This document shows, in pieces, positions 1 through 9,233 of a stretch of DNA of 64,000 nt. Made by a program: the position numbers and the translations under genes. The stretch is from an uncultured Clostridia bacterium (GTDB taxonomy: Bacteria > Bacillota > Clostridia > TANB77 > CAG-508). The notes below the pieces were generated by a model. The model did not search any database, was not told the origin of the DNA, and worked only from the letters and a program-made list of their open reading frames with translations. The stretch covers positions 62,001-126,000 of the forward strand of contig CAPXSA010000002.1 of assembly GCA_948735595.1 (NCBI GenBank), in the 5' to 3' direction. The stretch's first letter is position 1; each line of letters begins with the position of its first letter.

Positions 1-1824
1 ATTGTGAAAAAATTGCCAGCAGTAGAGACTTTGGGAAGTACAACGGTTATTTGTTCAGACAAAACAGGAACATTAACACAAAATAAAATGACAGTCAAAA
101 AGTTATTCTATAATAACCAATTAGTAGAAATAGAAAACGTCAATACAAATGAAACTACTGAAGAACTAGAAAAGTTAGTATATATTAGCATGTTTTGCAA
201 TGATACAAAAGTAGCATCTGACAAAACGTTAACAGGAGATCCAACAGAAACAGCTTTAATTGATATGGCTTTTAACTTAGATTTTCAACCAACAGTGTTA
301 GAACAATACCCACGTGTAAAAGAATTACCATTTGATTCAGAAAGAAAGTTAATGACCACTGTTCACAAGTTAACTGATAAATATGTAGTATACACAAAAG
401 GCGGAGTAGATGAATTATTAGCAAGATGTGATAGCTATGTGATAAATAACGAAGCGAAGCAAGACTTAGAGAGTTTCAAACAAGAAATTGCAAAACAAAA
501 TGAAGCAATGGCAAAAGATGCTCTTCGTGTACTTGCTATGGGATATAAAGAAATAGACCATGAGCCAACAGATGAGGAAATGAAAGATATTGAAAAAGAT
601 TTAATCTATGTTGGAATGGTAGGAATGATAGATCCACCAAGAGAAGAAGTAAAAGACGCAGTTGCAAAATGCAAAAGAGCTGGTATTAAAACTGTGATGA
701 TTACAGGTGACCACAAGGCAACAGCTATTGCCATTGCAAAAGCATTAGGCATTTTAGAAAGTGAGGAAGAAGCACTTACAGGGGCAGAACTAGAAGAAAT
801 GTCTGACCAAGACTTAATTGCAAATGTAAGAAAGTATAGTGTGTATGCTAGAGTATCTCCTGAGCATAAAGTGAGAATTGTCAAGGCATGGAAAGAAAAT
901 GGAGAAATTGTAGCTATGACAGGTGATGGTGTCAATGATGCACCAGCTTTAAAAACAGCAGATATTGGTTGTGCAATGGGAGTGGTAGGAACCGATGTAG
1001 CAAAAGAAGCAGCAGATGTTATTTTGACAGATGATAATTTTGCGACAATTGTATCTTCAGTAGAAGAAGGAAGACGTATTTATGATAACATTTTAAAGGC
1101 AATTCAATTTTTGCTATCTAGTAATGTTGGAGAAATCATCATCCTATTTGTTGCAATACTAATTACACCATTACTTAGTAAATGGTTTAATATAGATGTT
1201 AATTTAATTGTACCATTATTACCAATACACATTTTATGGATAAACTTAGTAACAGACTCTTTGCCAGCACTTGCCTTAGCAGTAGACCCAGCAGAAAAAG
1301 ATATCATGGATAGAAAACCTATCAAACCAAAGCAAGGTGTTTTTACGAAAGGAATGACTTGGAGAGTAATTTACCAAGGCGTTATGATTGGAATAATTAC
1401 ACTTACTGCCTTCATTATTGGTTTAGCAACACCAGTAGACCAGCTACCAATGGTAGAAGTGACGGATAGTGAGGGGATGATAAGAACATTATCAGAGGAA
1501 GAAGTAAGAGTGGAAATTGGTCAGACTATGGCATTTACTGTGCTAGCACTTTCAGAATTGGTTCATGTGTTTAATATTAGAAATAATAAAAAGTCTATTT
1601 TTAAAACAGGAATTTTCAGCAATCGCAAATTAATTTTAGCAAATTTGGCTTCAGCGCTATTGATGCTAGTGATACTAATTGTACCTGCATTAAGAAACAT
1701 TTTCAGCATTCCAGTATTACCAGTAATGAATATTATTGAAATTGTATTTTTGATATTTATACCAGTTGTGGTTGTGGAATTGTTTAAATTGTTTAAGATA
1801 AATACGACGAAAGATGAAGTGTAA
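1..1824 (+). CDS. Cation (Ca2+-type) P-type ATPase, 5'-truncated by the window edge
   Basis: This is the C-terminal two thirds of a P2-type cation pump, which uses ATP to export a cation (probably Ca2+) across the membrane. The reading frame is open from base 1, so the true start lies outside the window. The phosphorylation motif DKTGT sits almost at the beginning (residues 19-23 counted from position 4). It is followed by the nucleotide-binding domain with a KGG motif, the hinge motif TGDGVNDAPALK near residue 310, and the C-terminal membrane bundle from about residue 360. The PMCA/SERCA-like C-terminal transmembrane region and the sequence PLLPIHILWINLVTDSLPA are typical of Ca2+-transporting members. 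Substrate specificity is inferred from family resemblance only, because the metal-site helix M4 is missing here. Confidence 0.9.
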   Translation: MVKKLPAVETLGSTTVICSDKTGTLTQNKMTVKKLFYNNQLVEIENVNTNETTEELEKLVYISMFCNDTKVASDKTLTGDPTETALIDMAFNLDFQPTVLEQYPRVKELPFDSERKLMTTVHKLTDKYVVYTKGGVDELLARCDSYVINNEAKQDLESFKQEIAKQNEAMAKDALRVLAMGYKEIDHEPTDEEMKDIEKDLIYVGMVGMIDPPREEVKDAVAKCKRAGIKTVMITGDHKATAIAIAKALGILESEEEALTGAELEEMSDQDLIANVRKYSVYARVSPEHKVRIVKAWKENGEIVAMTGDGVNDAPALKTADIGCAMGVVGTDVAKEAADVILTDDNFATIVSSVEEGRRIYDNILKAIQFLLSSNVGEIIILFVAILITPLLSKWFNIDVNLIVPLLPIHILWINLVTDSLPALALAVDPAEKDIMDRKPIKPKQGVFTKGMTWRVIYQGVMIGIITLTAFIIGLATPVDQLPMVEVTDSEGMIRTLSEEEVRVEIGQTMAFTVLALSELVHVFNIRNNKKSIFKTGIFSNRKLILANLASALLMLVILIVPALRNIFSIPVLPVMNIIEIVFLIFIPVVVVELFKLFKINTTKDEV

Positions 1825-1928
1825 AAATTAAAAATTCTTAAATCTAAAAAAATACCTTAAATTAACTATTAATTTTTTTCAGAATAGTATATACTATAGA
1901 AGAAAATTGTCGATTTAAGGTGTTTTTT

Positions 1929-2849
1929 ATGATAATATATGACATTGAAAGTTTTGAGAAAAAGAAAAGTAAAAAATGGATTTTTTGGACTATACTGATA
2001 GGGATAATTGTTATTGGTATAGCTATTTTTGGTGGAATAAAAACAGCAGAATATGTGGCAAATCAAAAAGAGAAAAAATTGGCACAAGAGAGTGAAAGTA
2101 ACCCACAAAATAAAGATACAAATAATGGGAAAGTAAATGAAGAAAGTAAAAATCTAAATAAAGGGCAACAAGATACAACAAATCACAAAGGTTTAACAAA
2201 AGAACAATTAAAAGCAATAGATAATATTTATGATAGTAAAGAAAAAGTAGCATTTCTTACCTTTGATGATGGACCTTCTAGTAATGTAACTCCAAAGATA
2301 TTAGATGTATTAAAAAAGGAAAATATTAAAGCAACGTTTTTTGTATTAGGTACTATGGCAAAAGCAAATCCTGAGGTGTTAAAAAGAGAAAAAGAAGAAG
2401 GTCACTATATTGCAAATCATAGTTATTCTCATGTTTACCCAAAGGTATATGCTAATGAAAATAAACCATTAGAAGAATATAACAAGACAAATAAAATAAT
2501 ACAAGATGCATTAGGTGATAGTAGTTATCAATCGAATCTTTTCCGTTTTCCAGGTGGATCAGTAGGCGGATATTATGATAAACTAAAACAAAAAGCAAAA
2601 AAGAAGTTTCGAGAAAAAGGTATTTCCTCTTTAGATTGGAATTGCTTAACTAATGATTCAGATGGTGCAGAAACAAAACAAGCCATTATGCAAAATTTAA
2701 AAGCAACAAGCAAAGGTAAGAAAAGTTTAGTAATATTAATGCATGATGCTCCTAATAAAGATTTAACAGCTAAAACATTACCAGATGTGATAAAATATTT
2801 AAGAGAGCAAGGTTATAGTTTTCAAAATATGTATGATGTGATAGAATAA
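1929..2849 (+). CDS. Membrane-anchored polysaccharide (peptidoglycan) deacetylase
   Basis: NodB-homology deacetylase of the carbohydrate esterase 4 family, probably removing acetyl groups from cell-wall GlcNAc or MurNAc outside the cell. The N-terminus has a short cytoplasmic tail and one transmembrane segment (about residues 18-40), then a charged Lys/Asn/Gln-rich linker, then the catalytic domain. Motif 1 TFDDGP, motif 2 NHSYSH, motif 3 FRFPGG, a WN..TNDSDG stretch and the LMHDA motif are all visible, so the metal site (Asp-His-His) appears intact. I chose ATG at 1929 because AAGGTG at 1917-1922 lies six bases upstream; the GTG at 1920 overlaps that ribosome-binding site. It appears to be monocistronic. 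Confidence 0.88.
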   Translation: MIIYDIESFEKKKSKKWIFWTILIGIIVIGIAIFGGIKTAEYVANQKEKKLAQESESNPQNKDTNNGKVNEESKNLNKGQQDTTNHKGLTKEQLKAIDNIYDSKEKVAFLTFDDGPSSNVTPKILDVLKKENIKATFFVLGTMAKANPEVLKREKEEGHYIANHSYSHVYPKVYANENKPLEEYNKTNKIIQDALGDSSYQSNLFRFPGGSVGGYYDKLKQKAKKKFREKGISSLDWNCLTNDSDGAETKQAIMQNLKATSKGKKSLVILMHDAPNKDLTAKTLPDVIKYLREQGYSFQNMYDVIE

Positions 2850-2909
2850 AAACAAAAAAATGAAATATAGTTACAATTAGATGGATATCATAAAAAGGAG
2901 TAGAGGAAT

Positions 2910-3758
2910 ATGGTATATGATGTAATTATTGTAGGAAGTGGACCTGCAGGAATTTCAGCTTCGTTATATGCTAAACGTAGAAAATTATCAGTTCTTGTTA
3001 TTTCCAAAGGAAAAGGTGCTTTAGGAAAGACAGAGCAAATAGACAACTATTATGGATTTCCAAAAGGAATTTCAGGAAAAGAACTTTATCAAAATGGAAT
3101 AGAACAAGCAAAAATATTAGGAATAGAAATAATAGAAGATGAAGTAGTGGCACTCAATTATTTGGAAAACTTTGAAGTAGAAACAGTTAATTCACAATAT
3201 ACCGCAAAATCTGTTATTCTAGCAACAGGAACGAATAGAGTAACTCCTAACATTAAAGGAATTCAAGAATTTGAAGGTAAGGGAGTTAGCTATTGTGCCA
3301 TTTGCGATGCATTTTTCTTTAAAGGCAAAGACGTAGTGGTTTTAGGAAATGGCAATTATGCAATTCACGAAATGGAACAATTAAAACCAGTAGTAGGGTC
3401 TATATCTATTTTAACAAATGGCGAAGAAATGATAGAAAATAGGGATGTAGAAGTAGAAATTGATAGTAGGAAAATTAGAGAATTTAGAGGAGAAGATAAG
3501 CTAGCAGAAATAGAATTTGAAGATAATACGAAAAGAAAAGTACATGGAGTATTTGTAGCAGTAGGTACTGCTTCAAGTAATGATTTAGCTAGAAAAATTG
3601 GAGCAAGAATAGAAAACAATCATATCGCTGTTAATGAAAATATGGAAACAACGATACCAGGGCTATTTGCTTGTGGAGACTGCACAGGAGGCTTACTTCA
3701 AATTAGTAAAGCAGTTTACGAAGGAGCAAAAGCAGGGTTGACAGTATTAAAAAAGTAG
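2910..3758 (+). CDS. Thioredoxin reductase-like flavoprotein, possibly not NADPH-dependent
   Basis: FAD-dependent disulfide reductase of the TrxB fold, expected to reduce the thioredoxin encoded 50 bases downstream. The FAD-binding GxGxxG motif (VGSGPAG) is at residues 8-14, the redox CxxC is present as CAIC, and the C-terminal FAD motif GLFACGDC is intact. The central pyridine-nucleotide domain is degenerate. The expected GGGxSA motif reads GNGNYA, and the Arg-rich HRRxxxR segment that grips the NADPH 2'-phosphate is not visible. At 282 residues it is also shorter than usual TrxB (about 310). Clostridial ferredoxin-dependent flavin thioredoxin reductases lack exactly these motifs, so ferredoxin may be the electron donor; that is inference. 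AAGGAG precedes the ATG. Confidence 0.8.
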   Translation: MVYDVIIVGSGPAGISASLYAKRRKLSVLVISKGKGALGKTEQIDNYYGFPKGISGKELYQNGIEQAKILGIEIIEDEVVALNYLENFEVETVNSQYTAKSVILATGTNRVTPNIKGIQEFEGKGVSYCAICDAFFFKGKDVVVLGNGNYAIHEMEQLKPVVGSISILTNGEEMIENRDVEVEIDSRKIREFRGEDKLAEIEFEDNTKRKVHGVFVAVGTASSNDLARKIGARIENNHIAVNENMETTIPGLFACGDCTGGLLQISKAVYEGAKAGLTVLKK

Positions 3759-3809
3759 AATATTATAATAAAAATAGTATAAAATAATAAAGAGAAGGAG
3801 AGATGAAAA

Positions 3810-4121
3810 ATGTCAGTAATAACAGTAAACAATGAAAATTTTGAAAAGGAGATTTTACAATCAAGAATGCCAGTCTTATTAGACTTTTGGGCAACTTGGT
3901 GTGGACCATGTAGAATGATGTCACCAGTAGTAGATGAAATTGCAGAAAGTATGAATACTTCCATTAAGGTAGGAAAAATCAATATTGATGAATGCCAAAA
4001 TTTGGCTGAAAAGTATGGGGTTATGAGTATTCCTACATTTGTAGTATTAAAAGATGGAGTAGAAACTGGAAGAACAGTAGGAGTTCAATCAAAAGAAGAA
4101 ATTGTAAAACTTTTAAAATAG
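3810..4121 (+). CDS. trxA: Thioredoxin
   Basis: Small cytoplasmic dithiol protein of normal length (103 residues). The active site WCGPC is preceded by the canonical FWATW context, and the cis-proline is seen in SIPTF. It is a general protein-disulfide reductant. It lies directly downstream of the thioredoxin reductase-like gene in the same orientation, and a strong ribosome-binding site (GAAGGAG) precedes the ATG, so the pair probably forms one operon. Confidence 0.95.
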   Translation: MSVITVNNENFEKEILQSRMPVLLDFWATWCGPCRMMSPVVDEIAESMNTSIKVGKINIDECQNLAEKYGVMSIPTFVVLKDGVETGRTVGVQSKEEIVKLLK

Positions 4122-4124
4122 CAC

Positions 4125-4153
4125 TTGACGACATAGCAAAAAGCGCGTATAAT
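4125..4153 (+). promoter_or_regulatory. Sigma-A-type promoter of the thrS leader
   Basis: TTGACG at 4125-4130 and TATAAT at 4148-4153 are separated by exactly 17 bases. The promoter sits immediately after the trxA stop and drives the T-box leader. Confidence 0.85.
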
Positions 4154-4159
4154 AAATAA

Positions 4160-4399
4160 TAGTTGAAATAAGAAAAACAGAAATGAGACAGAGTAAAATC
4201 AAGGTTGTGGAAAGAGAGAATTAGTTACCAGCTGAAAGCTAATTTACAAAAACAGATTTGAAAAACTACCTCATTTGTTCCTAGCAAAAAACTAGGCGTA
4301 AAATCTGCGTTAAAGAAAATAAAGTAAAATTAAGGGATGGAACCGTGTAAATAAGCACTCCTTTTAACTAAGAGATTAGTTAAAAGGAGTGCTTTTTTT
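4160..4399 (+). promoter_or_regulatory. Threonine T-box leader with intrinsic terminator
   Basis: tRNA-sensing leader that antiterminates transcription of thrS when tRNA-Thr is uncharged. The Stem I base is formed by AAATGAG (4181-4187) and CTCATTT (4270-4276). The likely specifier codon is ACT (Thr) at 4265-4267, followed by a purine. Stem III is CCTAG/CTAGG at 4280-4296. The conserved T-box sequence AAGGGATGGAACCG is at 4332-4345, with one extra base relative to the usual AAGGGTGGAACC. The terminator is a long hairpin (arms about 4353-4371 and 4376-4394) ending in a T run. Confidence 0.9.
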
Positions 4400-4407
4400 G
4401 TTATTAA

Positions 4408-4461
4408 GGTGTGTCCCCAACATGACAAAAGTGGCAGAAAAAGGAACGTCCCCAATATGAC
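4408..4461 (+). repeat. Tandem pair of a short GTCCCCAA-TGACA repeat
   Basis: Two near-copies of the pattern GTCCCCAAcATGACA / GTCCCCAAtATGACA lie between the T-box terminator and the thrS ribosome-binding site. Related sequences (ACGTCCCTAAACTGACA and its inverted partner) occur at 39791-39885, so this is a dispersed short repeat of this genome. Confidence 0.6.
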
Positions 4462-4474
4462 AAGGAGGAAAAAT

Positions 4475-6391
4475 ATGGTAAAAGTAGAATTAAAAGATGG
4501 TTCTAAAATAGAAGTACAAGAAGGTAGTTCTATTTTAGAAGTGGCAAAACAAATTAGTGAAGGTCTAGCTAGAAATGCGATGGCTGGAAAAATCAATGGT
4601 GAAGTGAAAGATTTAAGAACAGCAATTAACGAAGATTGTAAATTAGAAATTATGACTTTTGATAATGAAGAAGGTAAAAAAGCATTTTGGCATACAACTT
4701 CACATATTATGGCACAAGCTGTAAAGAGGCTTTATGGAGATAATGCCAAACTAACAATAGGACCTTCTATTGATAATGGTTTCTATTATGACTTTGACGT
4801 AGAAAAACCATTTACAGAAGAAGATTTAGCCAAAATTGAAGAAGAAATGAAAAAGATTGTGAAAGAAAATTTAGAACTTACAAGATATACTCTTCCAAGA
4901 AGTGAAGCTATCAAACTAATGGAAGAAAGAAAAGAGCCATATAAAGTTGAATTGATTGAGGAATTACCAGAGGGTGAAGAAATTAGTTTTTATGACCAAG
5001 GAGAATTTAAAGAGTTATGTGCAGGACCACATATTATGAGTACAGGAGGAGTAAAAGCTTTCAAATTATTAAATTCTTCATCAGCTTATTGGAGAGGTGA
5101 TGAAACAAAACAAACACTTCAAAGAATTTATGGTATTTCTTTCCCTAAAGCTAGCATGTTAGAAGAATATTTATTTATGTTAGAAGAAGCAAAGAAAAGA
5201 GATCATAGGAAATTAGGAAAAGAATTAGATTTATTCTTCTTTGATGAAACTGCGCCAGGTATGGCTTATTGGATGCCAAAGGGCTTTACTATGATGAATG
5301 TGCTAATTGACTTATGGAGAAAAGAACATAAAAAAAGAGGATATCAAGAATTTTCTGGTCCACAATTAAATAGTAGCGTACTATGGAAGACTTCAGGTCA
5401 TTGGGACCATTATAAAGAGGATATGTTTGTATTAACAGATGCTGATGGGAACGAACAAGCATTAAAGCCAATGAACTGTCCAAACTCTATCAAAATTTAT
5501 CAAAGCAAACTAAGAAGTTACAAAGACTTACCACTTCGCTTTAGTGATATTGATGTTATTCATAGAAATGAAAAATCTGGTCAATTAAACGGACTATTTA
5601 GAGTAAGAATGTTTAGGCAGGATGATTCTCACAATTATGTAATGGAATCTCAAATTAAAGATGAGATTAAAGAAATTTTAGAGATCGCCAAAAAACTATA
5701 CAACATTTTTGGACTAGACTTCATTCTAACTCTATCTACTAGACCAGATGACTACATGGGTGAATTAAGTTTATGGGATAAAGCAGAAGCAGACTTAAAA
5801 GATGTGTTAGATGAAATTTGTGGAAGGGATAATTATCGTATCAATGAAGGTGATGGAGCATTCTATGGCCCTAAGATTGATATTAAAATGAAGGACTGTT
5901 TAGGAAGAGAGTGGCAAATGGGAACTGTACAAGTAGACTTCCAATTACCATTAAGATTTAATTTAAGCTATATTGACTCTGATGGAGAAAAGAAAACTCC
6001 AATTATGATACACAGAGCATTATTTGGTTCTTTTGAAAGATTTATTGGTATTTTAACCGAACATTATGCAGGTGCATTTCCAACATGGCTTTCACCAGTA
6101 CAAGTAAGATTACTTCCTATTGCAGATAGCCATAAAGAATATGCAAACAAAGTAGCAGAAGAAATAGATAAAGCCGGAATTCGTGTAGAAGTAGATGAAA
6201 GACAAGAAAAAATTGGCTACAAAATACGTGAAGCACAACTTCAAAAAATACCATATATGTTAATTTTAGGAGATAAAGAAGTTGAGGGCAATAGCGTTGG
6301 TGTTAGATCAAGAACAGAAGGAGATATTGGACAAATAACAATAGAAGAGTTTATTACTAAGATAAAACAAGAGGTAGAAAACTACAAATAA
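4475..6391 (+). CDS. thrS: Threonine--tRNA ligase
   Basis: Class II aminoacyl-tRNA synthetase that charges tRNA-Thr. Domains in order: N-terminal TGS domain (about 1-62), the editing/second additional domain with the HxxxH motif in HTTSHIMAQA plus a later CAGPH zinc-site motif, the class II catalytic core with motif 2 (FRVRMFRQDD) and motif 3 (ALFGSFERFIGIL), and the C-terminal anticodon-binding domain. The length (638 residues) is normal. I chose ATG 4475 because AAGGAGG lies seven bases upstream; an in-frame ATG at 4409 lies in the repeat and lacks a ribosome-binding site. It is controlled by the upstream T-box, and a hairpin terminator follows. Confidence 0.97.
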   Translation: MVKVELKDGSKIEVQEGSSILEVAKQISEGLARNAMAGKINGEVKDLRTAINEDCKLEIMTFDNEEGKKAFWHTTSHIMAQAVKRLYGDNAKLTIGPSIDNGFYYDFDVEKPFTEEDLAKIEEEMKKIVKENLELTRYTLPRSEAIKLMEERKEPYKVELIEELPEGEEISFYDQGEFKELCAGPHIMSTGGVKAFKLLNSSSAYWRGDETKQTLQRIYGISFPKASMLEEYLFMLEEAKKRDHRKLGKELDLFFFDETAPGMAYWMPKGFTMMNVLIDLWRKEHKKRGYQEFSGPQLNSSVLWKTSGHWDHYKEDMFVLTDADGNEQALKPMNCPNSIKIYQSKLRSYKDLPLRFSDIDVIHRNEKSGQLNGLFRVRMFRQDDSHNYVMESQIKDEIKEILEIAKKLYNIFGLDFILTLSTRPDDYMGELSLWDKAEADLKDVLDEICGRDNYRINEGDGAFYGPKIDIKMKDCLGREWQMGTVQVDFQLPLRFNLSYIDSDGEKKTPIMIHRALFGSFERFIGILTEHYAGAFPTWLSPVQVRLLPIADSHKEYANKVAEEIDKAGIRVEVDERQEKIGYKIREAQLQKIPYMLILGDKEVEGNSVGVRSRTEGDIGQITIEEFITKIKQEVENYK

Positions 6392-6393
6392 AA

Positions 6394-6427
6394 TAAAAAA
6401 GGAGCCACCAAAACGGTAGCTCCTTTT
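6394..6427. terminator. Bidirectional terminator between thrS and cassette A
   Basis: AAAAGGAGC and GCTCCTTTT arms around a short loop, with A-rich and T-rich flanks so that it can work in both directions. It ends thrS and the convergent small gene at 6435-6710. Confidence 0.8.
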
Positions 6428-6434
6428 GCTTGGA

Positions 6435-6710
6435 TTAGTGGAGCGCAAGCATATAGGGCGTGGCCAGTCTGTCAACAGTTAAAAGAGAGTCGGGACGGTT
6501 GAAATCATAGCGCAACTGCCCGGGGGACTCTTCTTTTAACTTGCCGCCAACTTCCTCTACTTGGTCCATAAATTCCACCAATTGGTGGTCAGGGACAGTG
6601 CAGACGTAGAGACCTATTGTGGTTTCTTCGTCTTGCGAGGTAGCAGGGCTAACGAAAAACAGCGATACCTTTGTGGAAGTGCCAACCGAAGAATCTTGCT
6701 GCTGATCCAT
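6435..6710 (-). CDS. Cassette A: 91-residue orphan protein of foreign base composition
   Basis: I do not recognise this protein. It is acidic, has no transmembrane segment or Cys-rich motif, and contains a Val/Leu-rich middle with VPDHQLVEFMDQVEEVGGKLKEE. The gene has roughly 50 % G+C with codons such as CTG, GCC and CGT, very unlike its neighbours. Its reality is supported by a ribosome-binding site (GGAGTGG) before the ATG at 6710, a good promoter (TTGACG-N17-TATACT, 6765-6793) and a terminator at its end. A perfect inverted repeat lies just past the transcription start. It is one of four such isolated genes in the window. It contains no in-frame CGG. Confidence 0.65.
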   Translation of the reverse strand: MDQQQDSSVGTSTKVSLFFVSPATSQDEETTIGLYVCTVPDHQLVEFMDQVEEVGGKLKEESPGQLRYDFNRPDSLLTVDRLATPYMLALH

Positions 6711-6737
6711 ATTACCACTCCAATCAAATAAAATGGC

Positions 6738-6793
6738 TTGTCTATTTTAGACAAAAGCACTAACAGTATATCACATTATGTTAAGAACGTCAA
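6738..6793 (-). promoter_or_regulatory. Promoter and palindromic leader site of cassette A
   Basis: On the minus strand, TTGACG (6793-6788) and TATACT (6770-6765) are spaced by 17 bases. The perfect palindrome TTGTCTA-TTT-TAGACAA (6738-6754) begins about 10 bases past the -10 box. It could be an operator over the start site or a 5' RNA hairpin. Confidence 0.7.
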
Positions 6794-6808
6794 ATTCATA
6801 AAAATATG

Positions 6809-6838
6809 TTGTAAATCAAAATACTTTTATGATATACT
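6809..6838 (+). promoter_or_regulatory. Probable promoter of the 776-residue gene
   Basis: TTGTAA (6809-6814) and TATACT (6833-6838) are spaced by 18 bases, upstream of the gene starting at 6903 and divergent from the cassette A promoter. Confidence 0.55.
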
Positions 6839-6902
6839 TTCAAAAGAGAAATTCCACTTAAAGTGGAATAGACGATAAATTGGAAAGAGGAAAAACATAG
6901 AA

Positions 6903-9233
6903 ATGCCTAAAAATACAGAAGAAAATCAAGATAAAATGAAAGAGAAATTAGCTTATTTAGGACTTAATTTAACAAGAATACCTAAAATCTTAAAAGAATT
7001 CACACCAATTAGTTACAGACCAACTAAATCTTATGATGACACAAGCTATAAGGTGTATCAATATATTCCAGTTTGTGATATTCAAATTTTGCTAACGCCA
7101 ACACACCGATTAGCAGAGTTAAATCAAAAATATAAATTATCAGCACCCATAGGAACTTATCTAGATACAAAATCAGAGGAAAATATTGAGAGATTTGCAA
7201 CATTTCTAACAATGCTAGGTGGCATGAAAGAGGGCGAAATTGAAGAACTAGAAAAAGAACAAGAAAAATTAAAGCAAATGCTTCCTTATGAAATCAAATA
7301 TTCTCATAACTATATTTGGCAAATTTTTTATTCAGAAGTTTCAAATAAATACTTTATGCTAGTACCAACAAATGAAACGAATAACAATGCATTTTTCTAT
7401 TTACTAAAAAAGCAAATAGCATGTAGCAAATCTCGAAAAAAAGAATATATCTTTGCACCAGTAACCCATCAAGATTATTCAGGACGCTACTTAGTACAAA
7501 GCCAAATAACAGATATTGAAAACTATTTATGGTATTTCACGAAAGAATGGCCTAATATTTATGAAGTATATGAGATGAAAGGCAAAATGACTTTGAAAAT
7601 AGTAGGAAAGACGAAAGTATATGGAGAGGTAAAAAGTGATTATGTCATCACTTTAGAAACAAAAGAGCAAGCAATAGAGTGGTACAAATTAATGAAAGCA
7701 CTTTTCATTTTAGCAACAGGTTTGCCTAATGATTATCAGTTTCAAACAGCTATTTCAGAGCAAGGAGAATTAGAGTTCTTACATAAAGAAAAAATAAAAA
7801 TGGAATATACCACTTTGCCACTTTTCATCAGAGAACAAGTAGAACTAAAGAAGCTTTTAGTAGTAGAAGAAGATCAAAGATTAGTAGAGGAACAAGAAAA
7901 ACTACAAGACTTAAAAAAGATTACAGAAAGTCAAACAGAAGAATATTTAACAAAACAACGTCAAATTGCTACTTTTTTAGAATGTAAAAAGACTTTTTTT
8001 GGAAAGATTAAATACTATTTTGGAACTCGCAAAAAGCATCAAGGCAGTGTGGAAAGCCATCAGAATAAAATAGAATTAGAAGAAAAGAAAAAGGAAGAGA
8101 TTAAGCAAGAAATAAAAGAAGAGGCAAAAGAAAACTATACTATTGAAGATTTAATTGAAATTTGTACAAAACTAGATGGCAGAAAGAAAATGGTTAAAAA
8201 TCTGCAAATGGATAAAAAAGCATTAGAATTAAAGAGAATTAACTTAGAACGAAAAATTAAAAATGCAAATATCTACTTAAATGAGATTGAACTACATAAA
8301 AAAAGTATTTTTGAATTTTGGAAGTTTACGAATAAAGATGAATTACCAAGCTTAAATGAAGGTGAAGAAGAAGACGGAAGTGAAAAAGAGAAAATAGGAA
8401 AGAGCTTCGTATTTGAAGAAGATATAGAAAGCTTAGGAAAGCAAATGGATGAATTACAAAGAAGGAAACTTTCTAAAAATGAAACTGACGCTATTTTTGC
8501 TGTACAACATGCAATAGATTCTTGTCAAATCTTGATGAAGACAAATAGCAAGGATTTAAAACCAAAAGAATTAGCTAAAATACAAGCGGGATTAGATAAT
8601 TTAAAAACAGAATATGAGGGGAATATAGAAACAATTGAATTGAAAGATTTTGATGTTTTTGGTGGAATGATAGAAGACAGCACGAAGGTAAAGCTATTAC
8701 ATAATGAAAAACATCGTGAGATAGAAAAAGATAAGTACAAAGTGCTAAACATTACGCCAAATACAGAACTAAAAGTGTTTATTGACAATTTAAGAAATAG
8801 CTTAAAATTAGTAAAAGAAGCATTCTGCAAGATTACGACTCCATTTGAAATGCCAGTCTATATGGCAAATACAAAGCAAGTGGAAATGGATAATTTAAAT
8901 ATTGCAAACTTAAATGCAACTGAAGAACTATATCAGACAGTGGCAAAAATGCAAGAAGGAGAAAAGCTATATTTCTATACCATACAACTACCAAAAGGTG
9001 CTCCATTAATTTATGATACGAACATTACACAATATGATAACTTTAATCAAACTTTGCCAGTTGGCATGGATGTAACAACAAAAGTGTTGATTAATTTGGA
9101 AGACTATAAACTAGTCAATAAACATGAAAAGCAAATTCGTATTAACTATCAAGAAGATGAATATGTAAATCGAGTAGTTGAAGTACAAGTAGTAGATTAT
9201 GAAGCTAAGCTATTGCAAAAAGAAAACACGTAG
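6903..9233 (+). CDS. Large cytoplasmic coiled-coil protein of unknown function
   Basis: I do not recognise the family. The 776-residue product has no signal peptide and no obvious transmembrane helix. The N-terminal 300 residues look globular and mixed. Residues about 305-480 are Lys/Glu-rich with long predicted coiled coil. An acidic linker (EGEEEDGSEKEK) follows, then another helical stretch. The last 100 residues are a mixed segment that starts near GEKLYFYTIQLPKGAPLIYDTN and has alternating hydrophobic strands. It stands alone between cassette A and the DUF3006/MBL pair. No nucleotide-binding or catalytic motif was visible. A structural or scaffold role is only a guess. Confidence 0.8.
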   Translation: MPKNTEENQDKMKEKLAYLGLNLTRIPKILKEFTPISYRPTKSYDDTSYKVYQYIPVCDIQILLTPTHRLAELNQKYKLSAPIGTYLDTKSEENIERFATFLTMLGGMKEGEIEELEKEQEKLKQMLPYEIKYSHNYIWQIFYSEVSNKYFMLVPTNETNNNAFFYLLKKQIACSKSRKKEYIFAPVTHQDYSGRYLVQSQITDIENYLWYFTKEWPNIYEVYEMKGKMTLKIVGKTKVYGEVKSDYVITLETKEQAIEWYKLMKALFILATGLPNDYQFQTAISEQGELEFLHKEKIKMEYTTLPLFIREQVELKKLLVVEEDQRLVEEQEKLQDLKKITESQTEEYLTKQRQIATFLECKKTFFGKIKYYFGTRKKHQGSVESHQNKIELEEKKKEEIKQEIKEEAKENYTIEDLIEICTKLDGRKKMVKNLQMDKKALELKRINLERKIKNANIYLNEIELHKKSIFEFWKFTNKDELPSLNEGEEEDGSEKEKIGKSFVFEEDIESLGKQMDELQRRKLSKNETDAIFAVQHAIDSCQILMKTNSKDLKPKELAKIQAGLDNLKTEYEGNIETIELKDFDVFGGMIEDSTKVKLLHNEKHREIEKDKYKVLNITPNTELKVFIDNLRNSLKLVKEAFCKITTPFEMPVYMANTKQVEMDNLNIANLNATEELYQTVAKMQEGEKLYFYTIQLPKGAPLIYDTNITQYDNFNQTLPVGMDVTTKVLINLEDYKLVNKHEKQIRINYQEDEYVNRVVEVQVVDYEAKLLQKENT

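Noticed and set aside
4409..4474. 22-codon N-terminal extension of thrS
   Set aside because: It lies in the short tandem repeat, adds non-homologous residues and lacks a ribosome-binding site; ATG 4475 has AAGGAGG.
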